From positions 1 through 7,674 of the forward strand of contig JALWML010000067.1 in the NCBI GenBank assembly GCA_027083915.1: a DNA stretch of 7,674 bases. Direction: 5' to 3'. This DNA comes from Lysobacterales bacterium. GTDB lineage: Bacteria; Pseudomonadota; Gammaproteobacteria; Xanthomonadales; Marinicellaceae. Position 1 is the first letter of the stretch, and each line of letters starts with the position of its first letter. Positions 1 through 5,874 of this stretch are shown here, one piece after another. Below the pieces are notes generated by a model. The model was not told where the DNA came from. It made no database searches and saw only the letters and a list, made by a program, of their open reading frames with translations. Position numbers and translations under genes: made by a program.

Positions 1-118
1 TCTTGGAAAACAAACCCATAAGCTAAAAAAAAATGGGATGGAAAAAAGTCCTAAAATAGTGATAAACGTATTTTTCAGAGTTTCCTTAAAAAGTCTTTAG
101 GTATTTGTTAAAAAACAT
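1..118. other. AT-rich leader upstream of aroC, no supported gene
   Basis: No gene can be supported here. One forward frame stays open from base 2 to a TAG at 98-100 and another ends in TAA at 24-26 with the short tail LENKPIS. Either could be the end of a gene lying outside the window, but neither tail is recognisable. The bases are A-rich and hold no strong hairpin followed by T's. Confidence 0.4.
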
Positions 119-127
119 TGTTACAAT
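119..127 (+). promoter_or_regulatory. Extended -10 promoter candidate for aroC-asd
   Basis: TGTTACAAT fits the extended -10 pattern TGnTATAAT with one mismatch. No good -35 lies 16-18 bases upstream, which is typical of extended -10 promoters. Transcription would begin near base 134, giving an untranslated leader of roughly 28 bases. It is the best sigma-70-like signal in the leader, but it is a short motif in AT-rich DNA. Confidence 0.4.
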
Positions 128-162
128 CCCAAACCTAATAAATATTTAGTGATAAAAATACA

Positions 163-1245
163 ATGTCTTTTAATTCATTTGGTAAATTGCTAACAATTAC
201 AACTTTTGGTGAAAGTCACGGACCCACAATTGGCTGTGTTATTGATGGCTTTCCTGCTGGCATGGAAATTAATGAGGAAGAAATAAAAATAGAGTTGCGT
301 CGGCGTGCAACAGGCAAATCGCGTCATACTTCACAACGTAAAGAAAAGGACGACGTCAAAATTGTTTCGGGTGTATTTGAAGGCACGACAACAGGTATGC
401 CAATTGCTTTACTGATTGAAAATACGGATGCACGTTCAAAAGATTATAGTAATATCAAAGATCAATTCCGCCCTGGTCATGCTGATTATACTTATTGGCA
501 TAAATTTGGCATCAGAGATTACCGTGGAGGAGGGCGTTCTTCTGCACGAGAAACGACTATGCGTGTTGCAGCAGGAGCATTAGCAAAAAAGTGGTTAAAA
601 CAGCATTTTAATATTGAAATTAAAGCTTGGCTCGCACAACTTGGAAAAATCAAAGTAAAAAAAGAAGACTTGTCACTTTGTGACAGTAACCCGTTTTTTT
701 GTGCAAATGATACGCAAGTCACAGAGTTGGAGGGTTATATGGATAAACTACGTAAAGCAGGTGATTCTGTGGGGGCAAATATTGCAGTACAAGCCACCAA
801 TGTTCCCGTAGGGTTAGGTGAACCAGTTTATGGAAAACTTGATGCTGATATTGCTGCTGCGATGATGAGTATTAACGCATCTAAAGGTGTTGAAATCGGT
901 GCAGGTTTTGAGAGTGTGGAACAGTTAGGGTCGTTTCATCGAGATGAAATTATTGATGGGAATTTTCAATCCAACCATGCTGGCGGTATACTTGGCGGCA
1001 TTAGTTCTGGCCAAGATGTGTTGGCACAAGTGGCTTTTAAACCGACTTCCTCATTGCGACTTCCTGCACAATCAGTTGATAAATTTGGAAATAATGTCAC
1101 GGTTGTGACAAAAGGACGACATGATCCTTGTGTTGGTATTCGTGCTGTTCCTATCGTTGAATCCATGCTGGCATTAGTGCTAATGGATCATATTTTGAGA
1201 AATAACGCATTATGCGGAAACTACAATAAAGAGAAATACAAATGA
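163..1245 (+). CDS. aroC: Chorismate synthase
   Basis: Converts 5-enolpyruvylshikimate-3-phosphate to chorismate, the last step of the shikimate pathway, in the cytoplasm with reduced FMN as cofactor. The 360-residue product has the usual length for the bacterial enzyme. Family signatures are intact: TTFGESHG at residues 13-20 with invariant His19, the arginine-rich RRRATGKSRHTSQR segment around 47-59, RPGHADYT at 103-110 with the second conserved His106, GGGRSSARET at 122-131, and RHDPCVGIRAVPIVESM at 319-335. The start gives the normal N-terminus MSFNSFGKLL with GESHG at its usual distance. No Shine-Dalgarno is visible before it, so initiation is probably leaderless-like or relies on an A-rich unstructured leader. 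The stop overlaps the asd start as ATGA, which implies co-translation with asd. Chorismate made here is the source of the tryptophan that trpF and trpB, further along the window, help to make. Confidence 0.97.
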   Translation: MSFNSFGKLLTITTFGESHGPTIGCVIDGFPAGMEINEEEIKIELRRRATGKSRHTSQRKEKDDVKIVSGVFEGTTTGMPIALLIENTDARSKDYSNIKDQFRPGHADYTYWHKFGIRDYRGGGRSSARETTMRVAAGALAKKWLKQHFNIEIKAWLAQLGKIKVKKEDLSLCDSNPFFCANDTQVTELEGYMDKLRKAGDSVGANIAVQATNVPVGLGEPVYGKLDADIAAAMMSINASKGVEIGAGFESVEQLGSFHRDEIIDGNFQSNHAGGILGGISSGQDVLAQVAFKPTSSLRLPAQSVDKFGNNVTVVTKGRHDPCVGIRAVPIVESMLALVLMDHILRNNALCGNYNKEKYK

Positions 1246-2264
1246 CAAAGAAATATAATGTTGCCGTAGTTGGAGCGACAGGTGCGGTTGGTGAAGTGAT
1301 GCTTTCTATTTTAAAAGAACGTAAATTTCCAATTGATAAAATTTATGCATTAGCTAGTAGTCGCAGTATTCATAAAACAGTTCAGTTTGGATCTCGCACC
1401 TTAAATGTAGAAGATTTAGCTGAATTTGATTTCTCAACAGTCGATATTGCTTTGTTTTCTGCTGGTGGGTCGATTTCTGAGAAATATGCTCCCATTGCAG
1501 GAGAAGCCGGTTGTGTAGTCATTGATAACACTTCACATTTCAGACGAGATGACGATATTCCTTTGGTTGTTCCTGAAGTTAACCCTGAAGATTTGCGTAA
1601 TTTTAAACCTCGAAATATCATTGCCAACCCAAATTGTTCAACCATTCAAATGCTGGTGGCGTTAGCTCCCATTCATAAAGAGTTTGAAATTACTCGTGTA
1701 AATGTTGCGACTTACCAAGCCGTATCAGGTGCAGGGCAGTCTGGTATTGAAGAACTTGGCAAGCAAACAGCTGCTTTGCTTGCCTTTCAAAAAGCAGAGA
1801 CTGATGTTTTCTCACAAGAGATTGCTTTTAATGTAATCCCTCAAATTGATACTTTTCAGGAAAATGGATACACACGTGAAGAAATGAAAATGGTGTGGGA
1901 AACGCAAAAAATGTTAGATGAGAACATCAAAGTTAATCCAACCTGTGTTCGTGTACCCGTTTTTTATGGTCACTCTGAAGCTGTGCATATTGAAACCAAA
2001 AAGCCAATATCGGTTAAAGAAGTTAAAAACCTTTTAAGTAAAGCTCCAGGGGTAAAAGTTATTGATGATACGCAAAATTTACAATTTCCTACACCAAAAT
2101 CTCATTGTTCGGGCAAGGATGCTGTTTTTGTAGGAAGAATACGAAAAGATATTTCAATTGAAAATGGAATCAATCTTTGGGTTGTGTCAGATAATATTCG
2201 TAAAGGTGCGGCTTTAAATAGCGTGCAAATTGCAGAAGAAATGATAAAAATGCAGCTTATTTAG
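1242..2264 (+). CDS. asd: Aspartate-semialdehyde dehydrogenase
   Basis: Reduces L-aspartyl-4-phosphate with NADPH to L-aspartate-4-semialdehyde, the branch point to diaminopimelate/lysine, threonine and methionine. The 340-residue protein is of the shorter bacterial class rather than the roughly 370-residue enterobacterial type. The nucleotide-binding loop GATGAVGEVM is at residues 11-20. The catalytic Cys132 sits in NPNCSTIQM (129-137). The substrate arginine and active-site histidine are probably R237 and H244 in RVPVFYGHSEAV; they are seven residues apart, as in the E. coli enzyme. The ATG overlaps the aroC stop by four bases, and GAGA lies 7 bases upstream as a modest ribosome binding site. 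No truncation or missing key residue was found. Its place before fimV is a familiar gammaproteobacterial arrangement, but the 98-base gap and candidate promoter suggest fimV is transcribed separately. Confidence 0.96.
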   Translation: MTKKYNVAVVGATGAVGEVMLSILKERKFPIDKIYALASSRSIHKTVQFGSRTLNVEDLAEFDFSTVDIALFSAGGSISEKYAPIAGEAGCVVIDNTSHFRRDDDIPLVVPEVNPEDLRNFKPRNIIANPNCSTIQMLVALAPIHKEFEITRVNVATYQAVSGAGQSGIEELGKQTAALLAFQKAETDVFSQEIAFNVIPQIDTFQENGYTREEMKMVWETQKMLDENIKVNPTCVRVPVFYGHSEAVHIETKKPISVKEVKNLLSKAPGVKVIDDTQNLQFPTPKSHCSGKDAVFVGRIRKDISIENGINLWVVSDNIRKGAALNSVQIAEEMIKMQLI

Positions 2265-2283
2265 TAACTTAGCGTACTTTTTT
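2263..2283 (+). terminator. Weak terminator candidate after asd
   Basis: Starting within the asd stop codon, AGTA(A)C can pair with GTACT as a 5-bp stem with one bulged A and a 5-base loop, followed directly by six T's (2278-2283). The stem is short and AT-rich, so termination would be partial at best. Confidence 0.25.
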
Positions 2284-2294
2284 AATAGTAATTC

Positions 2295-2323
2295 TTGGAT
2301 ATTTATTATTTTTTAGTTACTAT
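2295..2323 (+). promoter_or_regulatory. Sigma-70-like promoter candidate for fimV
   Basis: TTGGAT (2295-2300) and TACTAT (2318-2323) are separated by 17 bases, and each matches its consensus hexamer at four positions. An overlapping TATAAA at 2321-2326 is an alternative -10 with a longer 20-base spacer. Transcription would start about 45 bases before the fimV start codon. The setting, between a gene end and a gene start, supports it more than the motif does. Confidence 0.4.
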
Positions 2324-2364
2324 AAAATGTAATTACATGAATAACAAACTTTAGAGATTAGTTT

Positions 2365-2369
2365 GGGAG
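2365..2369 (+). promoter_or_regulatory. Ribosome binding site that fixes the fimV start
   Basis: GGGAG lies 5 bases before the ATG at 2375 and is the strongest Shine-Dalgarno in the window. An in-frame TTG at 2363 overlaps this motif and would add only four residues, so the ATG is preferred. Confidence 0.75.
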
Positions 2370-2374
2370 CAAAA

Positions 2375-4924
2375 ATGAATAAAAAATTTAGAAAATTAAT
2401 CCTTCCTGTTAGTATTTTAGCAGCAACACAGTCTTATGGTCTTGGGTTGGGTGGTTTACAAGTAGACTCAAATCTAGATGAGACTCTCAATGGAAAAATT
2501 CCTTTGATATTAAGTGAAGATGAAATTTCCGACAATATTAAAGTTTCTTTGGCTAATGCAAAAGATTACCAAAAAGTAGGTTTGGATAAATCCTATGTTC
2601 CATCAAATATAAAAGTAGAGTTGATAGACAATGAAGGTGAAAAATTCATAAAAATCTATTCAAAAGGTCCTGTAAGTGAACCAATAGTCTCTTTATTATT
2701 GGTTGTAGACTGGGCAAATGGTCATTTGTTGCGTGAGTTTACCCTCTTATTAGATCCACCGTTGTTTAATCAAAATCTCTCTACCGATACTTATGAACAA
2801 CCAGTTCAGACACAAAAATACCAAGCTCCAACTAAGATTGAAGAATCATTAACAGAAGAAGATAAGGTCGTTAATTACTCCACTACGACGAGTGATAACA
2901 GTTATAATGGATCTCAACAAATTACAGTTCAATCGGGTGACACTCTTTGGAAAATAGCTAATAACAATCGAGGCAATTACGCGAGTACACAACAGGTGAT
3001 GGTTGCTATTTTTAATAACAATCCATCGGCTTTCCAAAATAACGATATGAACTTATTGAAAAAAGGTTCTATTCTAACACTACCTGATTCAGACCAAATT
3101 AGTGCAATATCAAATAGTCAAGCCATATCAGAAGTAAGTTCTCAAACACGTCAGTGGTCACAACTGCAAAATGAAGATGAGTATACAGCTGATACAACTA
3201 GTACTAGTGATGTTGACTATGGTATTGAACTTGTTCCTCCAAATGAGGGTGATGATTCAGGCAATGCTCAAGGCTCATCTAGTTCGAGTAACAACACAGC
3301 TAAATTAATTGCTGAATTGAGTCAGGTTAAGGAAAAATTGGCCAGTAGTTCACTAGAAAGCGATGAATTATCAAGCCGTGTTCAAGAGTTAGAACAAATA
3401 GTTAAAGATCAGGAGTTAGCCTTGTCCTTAAAGGATACAAGCTTAGCTCAATTGCAACAACAGATTGCAAATGAATCTGATAAAGCTGAAGATGATGTTT
3501 GGGACGATACTACAGCAACTTCAACAGAAGAGATGGCATCAACTGAAGAGATGTCATCAACAGAAGAGATGTCATCAACAGAAGAGATGTCATCAACAGA
3601 AGAGATGGCATCAACAGAAGAAATGGCATCAACAGAAGAAATGGCTTCAACAGAAGAAATGGCTTCAACAGAAGAAATGGCTTCAACAGAAGAAATGGCT
3701 TCAACAGAAGAAATGGCTTCAACAGAAGAAATGGCTTCAACAGATGAAGTGGTTATAAAAGATGTTGAACCAGAACAAAAGGTTGTCGAGAAAACATCGT
3801 CACCTCAAGAAGCTTCTTTATTCGATAAGGCAATGTCCTTTAAAAATGAAATATTGATGGGATTAGGAGCGCTTTTATTAGCTTTAGTTGGTTTCTTTTT
3901 TATGAAAAATAGAAATAAAGACAATGCTGACACGGGCAATGAGAGTTTCTTAGATGATATTTCACAGACAGACGACTCTCTTGCAGATTTAAGTCTTGAA
4001 TCAGATTTGGAAGAAGAGATAGATAATGTTGAAGAATTAAATCTAGAAGAGGAAGACTTTAATCTAGATGAAGATTTAAGTGACGATAATACAGAACTAA
4101 ACTTATCTAGTTTAGATGAGACTGAAGCGGTAAAAGATGATAGTACTGAACTAAACCTTGCCACTTTAGAAGATGAAGTTGAAATGGCTGTTGAAAATTT
4201 AGATATTGATGGTGAGCCTGATGTTATCGTAATGGATGATGATATTGATTTGGATCTAGATTTAGATGATTTGGAAGTTGAAGATTTGTCTGAATTAGAA
4301 ATTAGTGAAGATGAAATTCAAGAAGAAGTTTCTTTAGATGATGGCAGTGAAGATTTGGATATTGATTTAGATTTAGATGAAGATTTGAGTTTGGATTTAG
4401 ATTTGGATGATTCAGAAAGTGAAGAACAGGATATCGATACGCAAGAACAAGAGACTGAAACAACAGAAGAAAGTTTAGAAGATGAAGAGTTGGATTTTGG
4501 AGATGATTTAGATTTAACTTTAGATGATATTGATTTTGACGATGTTGAACTGGATGCAGATGAAGAGTTAAATGAGAATGAAATAACTGAAGAAAGCGTA
4601 GATTTATCGGATGAGAATTTGGACTTATCTGTTGATGACAGTATTCAAATGGCTATTGATGATTTAGAACAAGAGAATGATGAAAGCCTTGAGTTGAATT
4701 CACCTGAGGAGTTAGAAACGATTGATGAAGAGTTTGATATAGGTCTTGATCTTGATGATGTTGTCGATGATGCAATTGACACTAAACTTGATTTAGCACG
4801 AGCTTATTTCGAAATGGGTGATGTTGATGGAGCTAAGCAAATGGTTGAAGAAGTTTTAACCGAAGGAAGTGAAGAGCAACAATCCAAAGCCCAAGAGTTA
4901 AAATCAGAAATAGAAAGTTCTTAA
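2375..4924 (+). CDS. fimV: FimV-family polar hub protein with LysM domain and STEEMA repeats
   Basis: FimV proteins are inner-membrane, peptidoglycan-binding organisers of the cell pole. They are needed for type IV pilus assembly and twitching in Pseudomonas, and for polar placement of other machinery elsewhere. This 849-residue version has the full layout. A signal peptide (about 1-22) leads to the GLGLGGLQVDS start of the mature FimV N-domain. That domain ends in WANGHLLREFTLLLDPPLF, very close to the Pseudomonas protein. A LysM domain follows at about 183-237 (ITVQSGDTLWKIA), then a coiled coil at about 309-368. Next come 13 hexapeptide repeats at 383-460 and one membrane helix at about 493-510, followed by KNRNK. 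A very acidic region spans about 512-800. The C-terminal FimV domain (LDLARAYFEMGDVDGAKQMV, about 804-823) is TPR-like. The expected topology puts the LysM, coiled coil and repeats in the periplasm and the acidic region in the cytoplasm. No pilus genes are in view, so its client machinery here is unknown. Confidence 0.92.
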   Translation: MNKKFRKLILPVSILAATQSYGLGLGGLQVDSNLDETLNGKIPLILSEDEISDNIKVSLANAKDYQKVGLDKSYVPSNIKVELIDNEGEKFIKIYSKGPVSEPIVSLLLVVDWANGHLLREFTLLLDPPLFNQNLSTDTYEQPVQTQKYQAPTKIEESLTEEDKVVNYSTTTSDNSYNGSQQITVQSGDTLWKIANNNRGNYASTQQVMVAIFNNNPSAFQNNDMNLLKKGSILTLPDSDQISAISNSQAISEVSSQTRQWSQLQNEDEYTADTTSTSDVDYGIELVPPNEGDDSGNAQGSSSSSNNTAKLIAELSQVKEKLASSSLESDELSSRVQELEQIVKDQELALSLKDTSLAQLQQQIANESDKAEDDVWDDTTATSTEEMASTEEMSSTEEMSSTEEMSSTEEMASTEEMASTEEMASTEEMASTEEMASTEEMASTEEMASTEEMASTDEVVIKDVEPEQKVVEKTSSPQEASLFDKAMSFKNEILMGLGALLLALVGFFFMKNRNKDNADTGNESFLDDISQTDDSLADLSLESDLEEEIDNVEELNLEEEDFNLDEDLSDDNTELNLSSLDETEAVKDDSTELNLATLEDEVEMAVENLDIDGEPDVIVMDDDIDLDLDLDDLEVEDLSELEISEDEIQEEVSLDDGSEDLDIDLDLDEDLSLDLDLDDSESEEQDIDTQEQETETTEESLEDEELDFGDDLDLTLDDIDFDDVELDADEELNENEITEESVDLSDENLDLSVDDSIQMAIDDLEQENDESLELNSPEELETIDEEFDIGLDLDDVVDDAIDTKLDLARAYFEMGDVDGAKQMVEEVLTEGSEEQQSKAQELKSEIESS
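3521..3754 (+). repeat. 18-bp in-frame minisatellite in fimV (13 units)
   Basis: Thirteen consecutive 18-base units run head to tail without spacers. Twelve encode STEEMA or STEEMS, and the thirteenth is degenerate (STDEVV). The first-unit type is TCAACAGAAGAGATGGCA. Units 3 and 4 are identical to each other, and units 7-12 (3629-3736) are six exact copies ending ATGGCT. Because 18 is a multiple of three and no unit has a stop, gain or loss of units would change only the length of the periplasmic segment between coiled coil and membrane helix. Confidence 0.97.
4235..4411 (+). repeat. Asp-Leu low-complexity repeats in fimV
   Basis: Two blocks of alternating GAT and TTA/TTG codons, at 4235-4273 and 4352-4411, encode runs such as DIDLDLDLDD and DLDIDLDLDEDLSLDLDLDD. 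They lie in the acidic cytoplasmic region of FimV. Copies are imperfect, so this looks like older, drifting expansion rather than a fresh tandem array. Confidence 0.7.
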
Positions 4925-4927
4925 ATA

Positions 4928-4969
4928 GATATTAACCCTACGGTATTATGTCGCAGGGTTAATAATATC
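4928..4969 (+). terminator. Perfect-stem hairpin just after fimV
   Basis: TATTAACCCT (4930-4939) pairs exactly with AGGGTTAATA (4955-4964) around a 15-base loop that contains a further CG/CG pair. With a 3-base bulge the stem extends outward as GATATT/AATATC. It begins three bases after the fimV stop and has no T tract, so a role in 3'-end protection or factor-dependent stopping is more likely than intrinsic termination. Confidence 0.6.
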
Positions 4970-4973
4970 ATTG

Positions 4974-4979
4974 TATAAT
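4974..4979 (+). promoter_or_regulatory. Consensus -10 box, possible truA promoter
   Basis: TATAAT matches the -10 consensus exactly, directly preceded by TG. No -35 hexamer is recognisable 16-18 bases upstream. A start near base 4986 would fall at the end of the 5' arm of the terminator stem (4982-4986), so the transcript could not form the full terminator and could continue into truA. Confidence 0.35.
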
Positions 4980-4981
4980 AG

Positions 4982-5017
4982 AGCTGTTGGGTAATATTAC
5001 CTAGCAGCTTTTTTTTT
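4982..5017 (+). terminator. Strong intrinsic terminator of fimV
   Basis: AGCTGTTGGGTA (4982-4993) folds onto TACCTAGCAGCT (4998-5009) as a continuous 12-bp stem with two G-U pairs and an ATAT tetraloop. The T tract 5009-5017 (nine T's) follows directly. It lies between fimV and truA and separates the two transcription units. Confidence 0.9.
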
Positions 5018-5035
5018 ACAATAAATATTCTAAAT

Positions 5036-5042
5036 AGAGAAG
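5036..5042 (+). promoter_or_regulatory. Ribosome binding site of the truA leader frame
   Basis: AGAGAAG lies 5 bases before the ATG at 5048. It is too far (37 bases) from the truA start at 5080 to serve it directly, and truA has only an A/C-rich stretch before its own ATG. This placement argues that ribosomes load at the leader frame. Confidence 0.45.
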
Positions 5043-5047
5043 TGCAA

Positions 5048-5083
5048 ATGCGATTAATGACAATAACAATAATAACACCATGA
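5048..5083 (+). CDS. Candidate 11-codon leader peptide coupled to truA
   Basis: The frame reads MRLMTITIITP and stops at TGA (5081-5083), which overlaps the truA ATG (5080-5082) as ATGA. It has a purine-rich ribosome binding site at a normal distance, whereas truA has none. Three Thr and three Ile among eleven codons recall the Thr/Ile-rich leader of the E. coli thr operon. No attenuator hairpin lies between this frame and truA, so any control would act through translational coupling. The Thr/Ile content may simply come from the ACAATAACAATAATAAC low-complexity bases. I do not recognise the peptide, and its translation is inference. Confidence 0.35.
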   Translation: MRLMTITIITP

Positions 5084-5874
5084 GATATGCTTGTGGCATT
5101 GAGTATGATGGTCATGGTTTTTTAGGTTTTCAATCTCAAATCCAGCAACCAACTATTCAAGATTGTTTGGAAAAAGCTCTTTCTAAAGTTGCTAATCATC
5201 CCGTAAAAATAATTTGTTGTGGCAGAACGGATACAGGAGTCAGTGCAACAGCGCAAGTGATTCATTTTGATACAGAAACAACGCGTGATGAATACCAATG
5301 GATTATGGGCACAAACACAAGTCTGCCTCAAGGTATCTCTATGCTGTGGATTAAGCCAGTTTCTGATGATTTTCATGCGCGTTTTTGTGCAACTGAACGC
5401 AGCTATCGTTATGTTATATTTAATCGCTGGATTCGCCCTTCCATAAATCGACACCATGTCACTTGGGAAAAGCTTCCATTAAATGCAGATGCCATGAATG
5501 AAGCGGCTCAGTATTTACAAGGAGAGCATGATTTTAATGCATTTCGTTCTTCTGCCTGCCAGTCTAAAACCTCAGTAAAACAAATTTACCGCATATCGGT
5601 AAAACGTGAAGGAAATTTAGTTATTCTTGATGTTGCTGGCTCTGGGTTTTTACATCACATGATAAGAAATATTGTAGGCACACTTCTGCCAATTGGTCGA
5701 GGAGAACAGCCCGTTGAGTCAATGAAAATGATTTTAGAGGGAAAAGATCGCACTAAAGCAGGAATTACTGCACGACCTAACGGTTTATCTTTTAGGACAA
5801 TTAAATACCCTAAAAAGTATAATTTACCCGAGCAACCAATAGAAGATCATTTACCACGTCATTATGAAAAATAG
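5080..5874 (+). CDS. truA: tRNA pseudouridine(38-40) synthase
   Basis: Isomerises uridines 38-40 of the tRNA anticodon arm to pseudouridine in the cytoplasm. The 264-residue length is normal. The N-terminal CGIEYDGHGFLGFQSQ matches the family opening, CGRTDTGV (47-54) carries the catalytic Asp51, and GSGFLHHMIRNIVGTLL (187-203) and AGITARPNGLSF (227-238) are the conserved C-terminal blocks. Three signatures depart from the usual form: GRTDAGVHA appears as GRTDTGVSA, GWQ as GFQ, and TAPA.GL as TARPNGL. All key acidic and basic residues that can be recognised remain, so activity is expected. No other ATG, GTG or TTG lies in frame upstream before a stop at 5035-5037, so the start is secure despite lacking a ribosome binding site. 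The 3' end overlaps trpF by 11 bases. Confidence 0.95.
   Translation: MRYACGIEYDGHGFLGFQSQIQQPTIQDCLEKALSKVANHPVKIICCGRTDTGVSATAQVIHFDTETTRDEYQWIMGTNTSLPQGISMLWIKPVSDDFHARFCATERSYRYVIFNRWIRPSINRHHVTWEKLPLNADAMNEAAQYLQGEHDFNAFRSSACQSKTSVKQIYRISVKREGNLVILDVAGSGFLHHMIRNIVGTLLPIGRGEQPVESMKMILEGKDRTKAGITARPNGLSFRTIKYPKKYNLPEQPIEDHLPRHYEK

Noticed and set aside
33..59. Nine-codon frame MGWKKVLK upstream of aroC with one Trp codon, as a possible leader peptide
   Set aside because: It lies upstream of the best promoter candidate, has no ribosome binding site and no adjoining attenuator hairpin.
2363..2374. TTG start adding four residues to FimV
   Set aside because: It overlaps the GGGAG ribosome binding site of the ATG at 2375, and a signal peptide starting MNKKFRKL is more natural.
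3510..3740. Minus-strand frame encoding MKPFLLL-type repeats across the fimV array
   Set aside because: An 18-bp unit without stop triplets leaves several frames open. This one exists only because of the repeat, has no ribosome binding site, and matches nothing recognisable.
3521..3754. CRISPR-like array
   Set aside because: Units are 18 bp, contiguous with no spacers, and translated in frame as part of FimV.
3465..3758. Plus-strand frame encoding HQQKRC/LQQKKW repeats overlapping fimV
   Set aside because: It is an out-of-frame shadow of the same minisatellite inside a well-supported fimV frame.
3805..4164. Serine-rich minus-strand frame opposite the acidic part of fimV
   Set aside because: Its composition is the mirror of Asp/Glu/Leu codons on the coding strand, and no start signal or domain is visible.
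5015..5043. TTTACA as a -35 for a truA promoter
   Set aside because: It is part of the terminator T tract, and no -10 hexamer lies 16-18 bases downstream.
5018..5079. Tryptophan-type attenuator before the trp genes
   Set aside because: There are no Trp codons in the leader frame and no terminator/antiterminator pair between it and truA.
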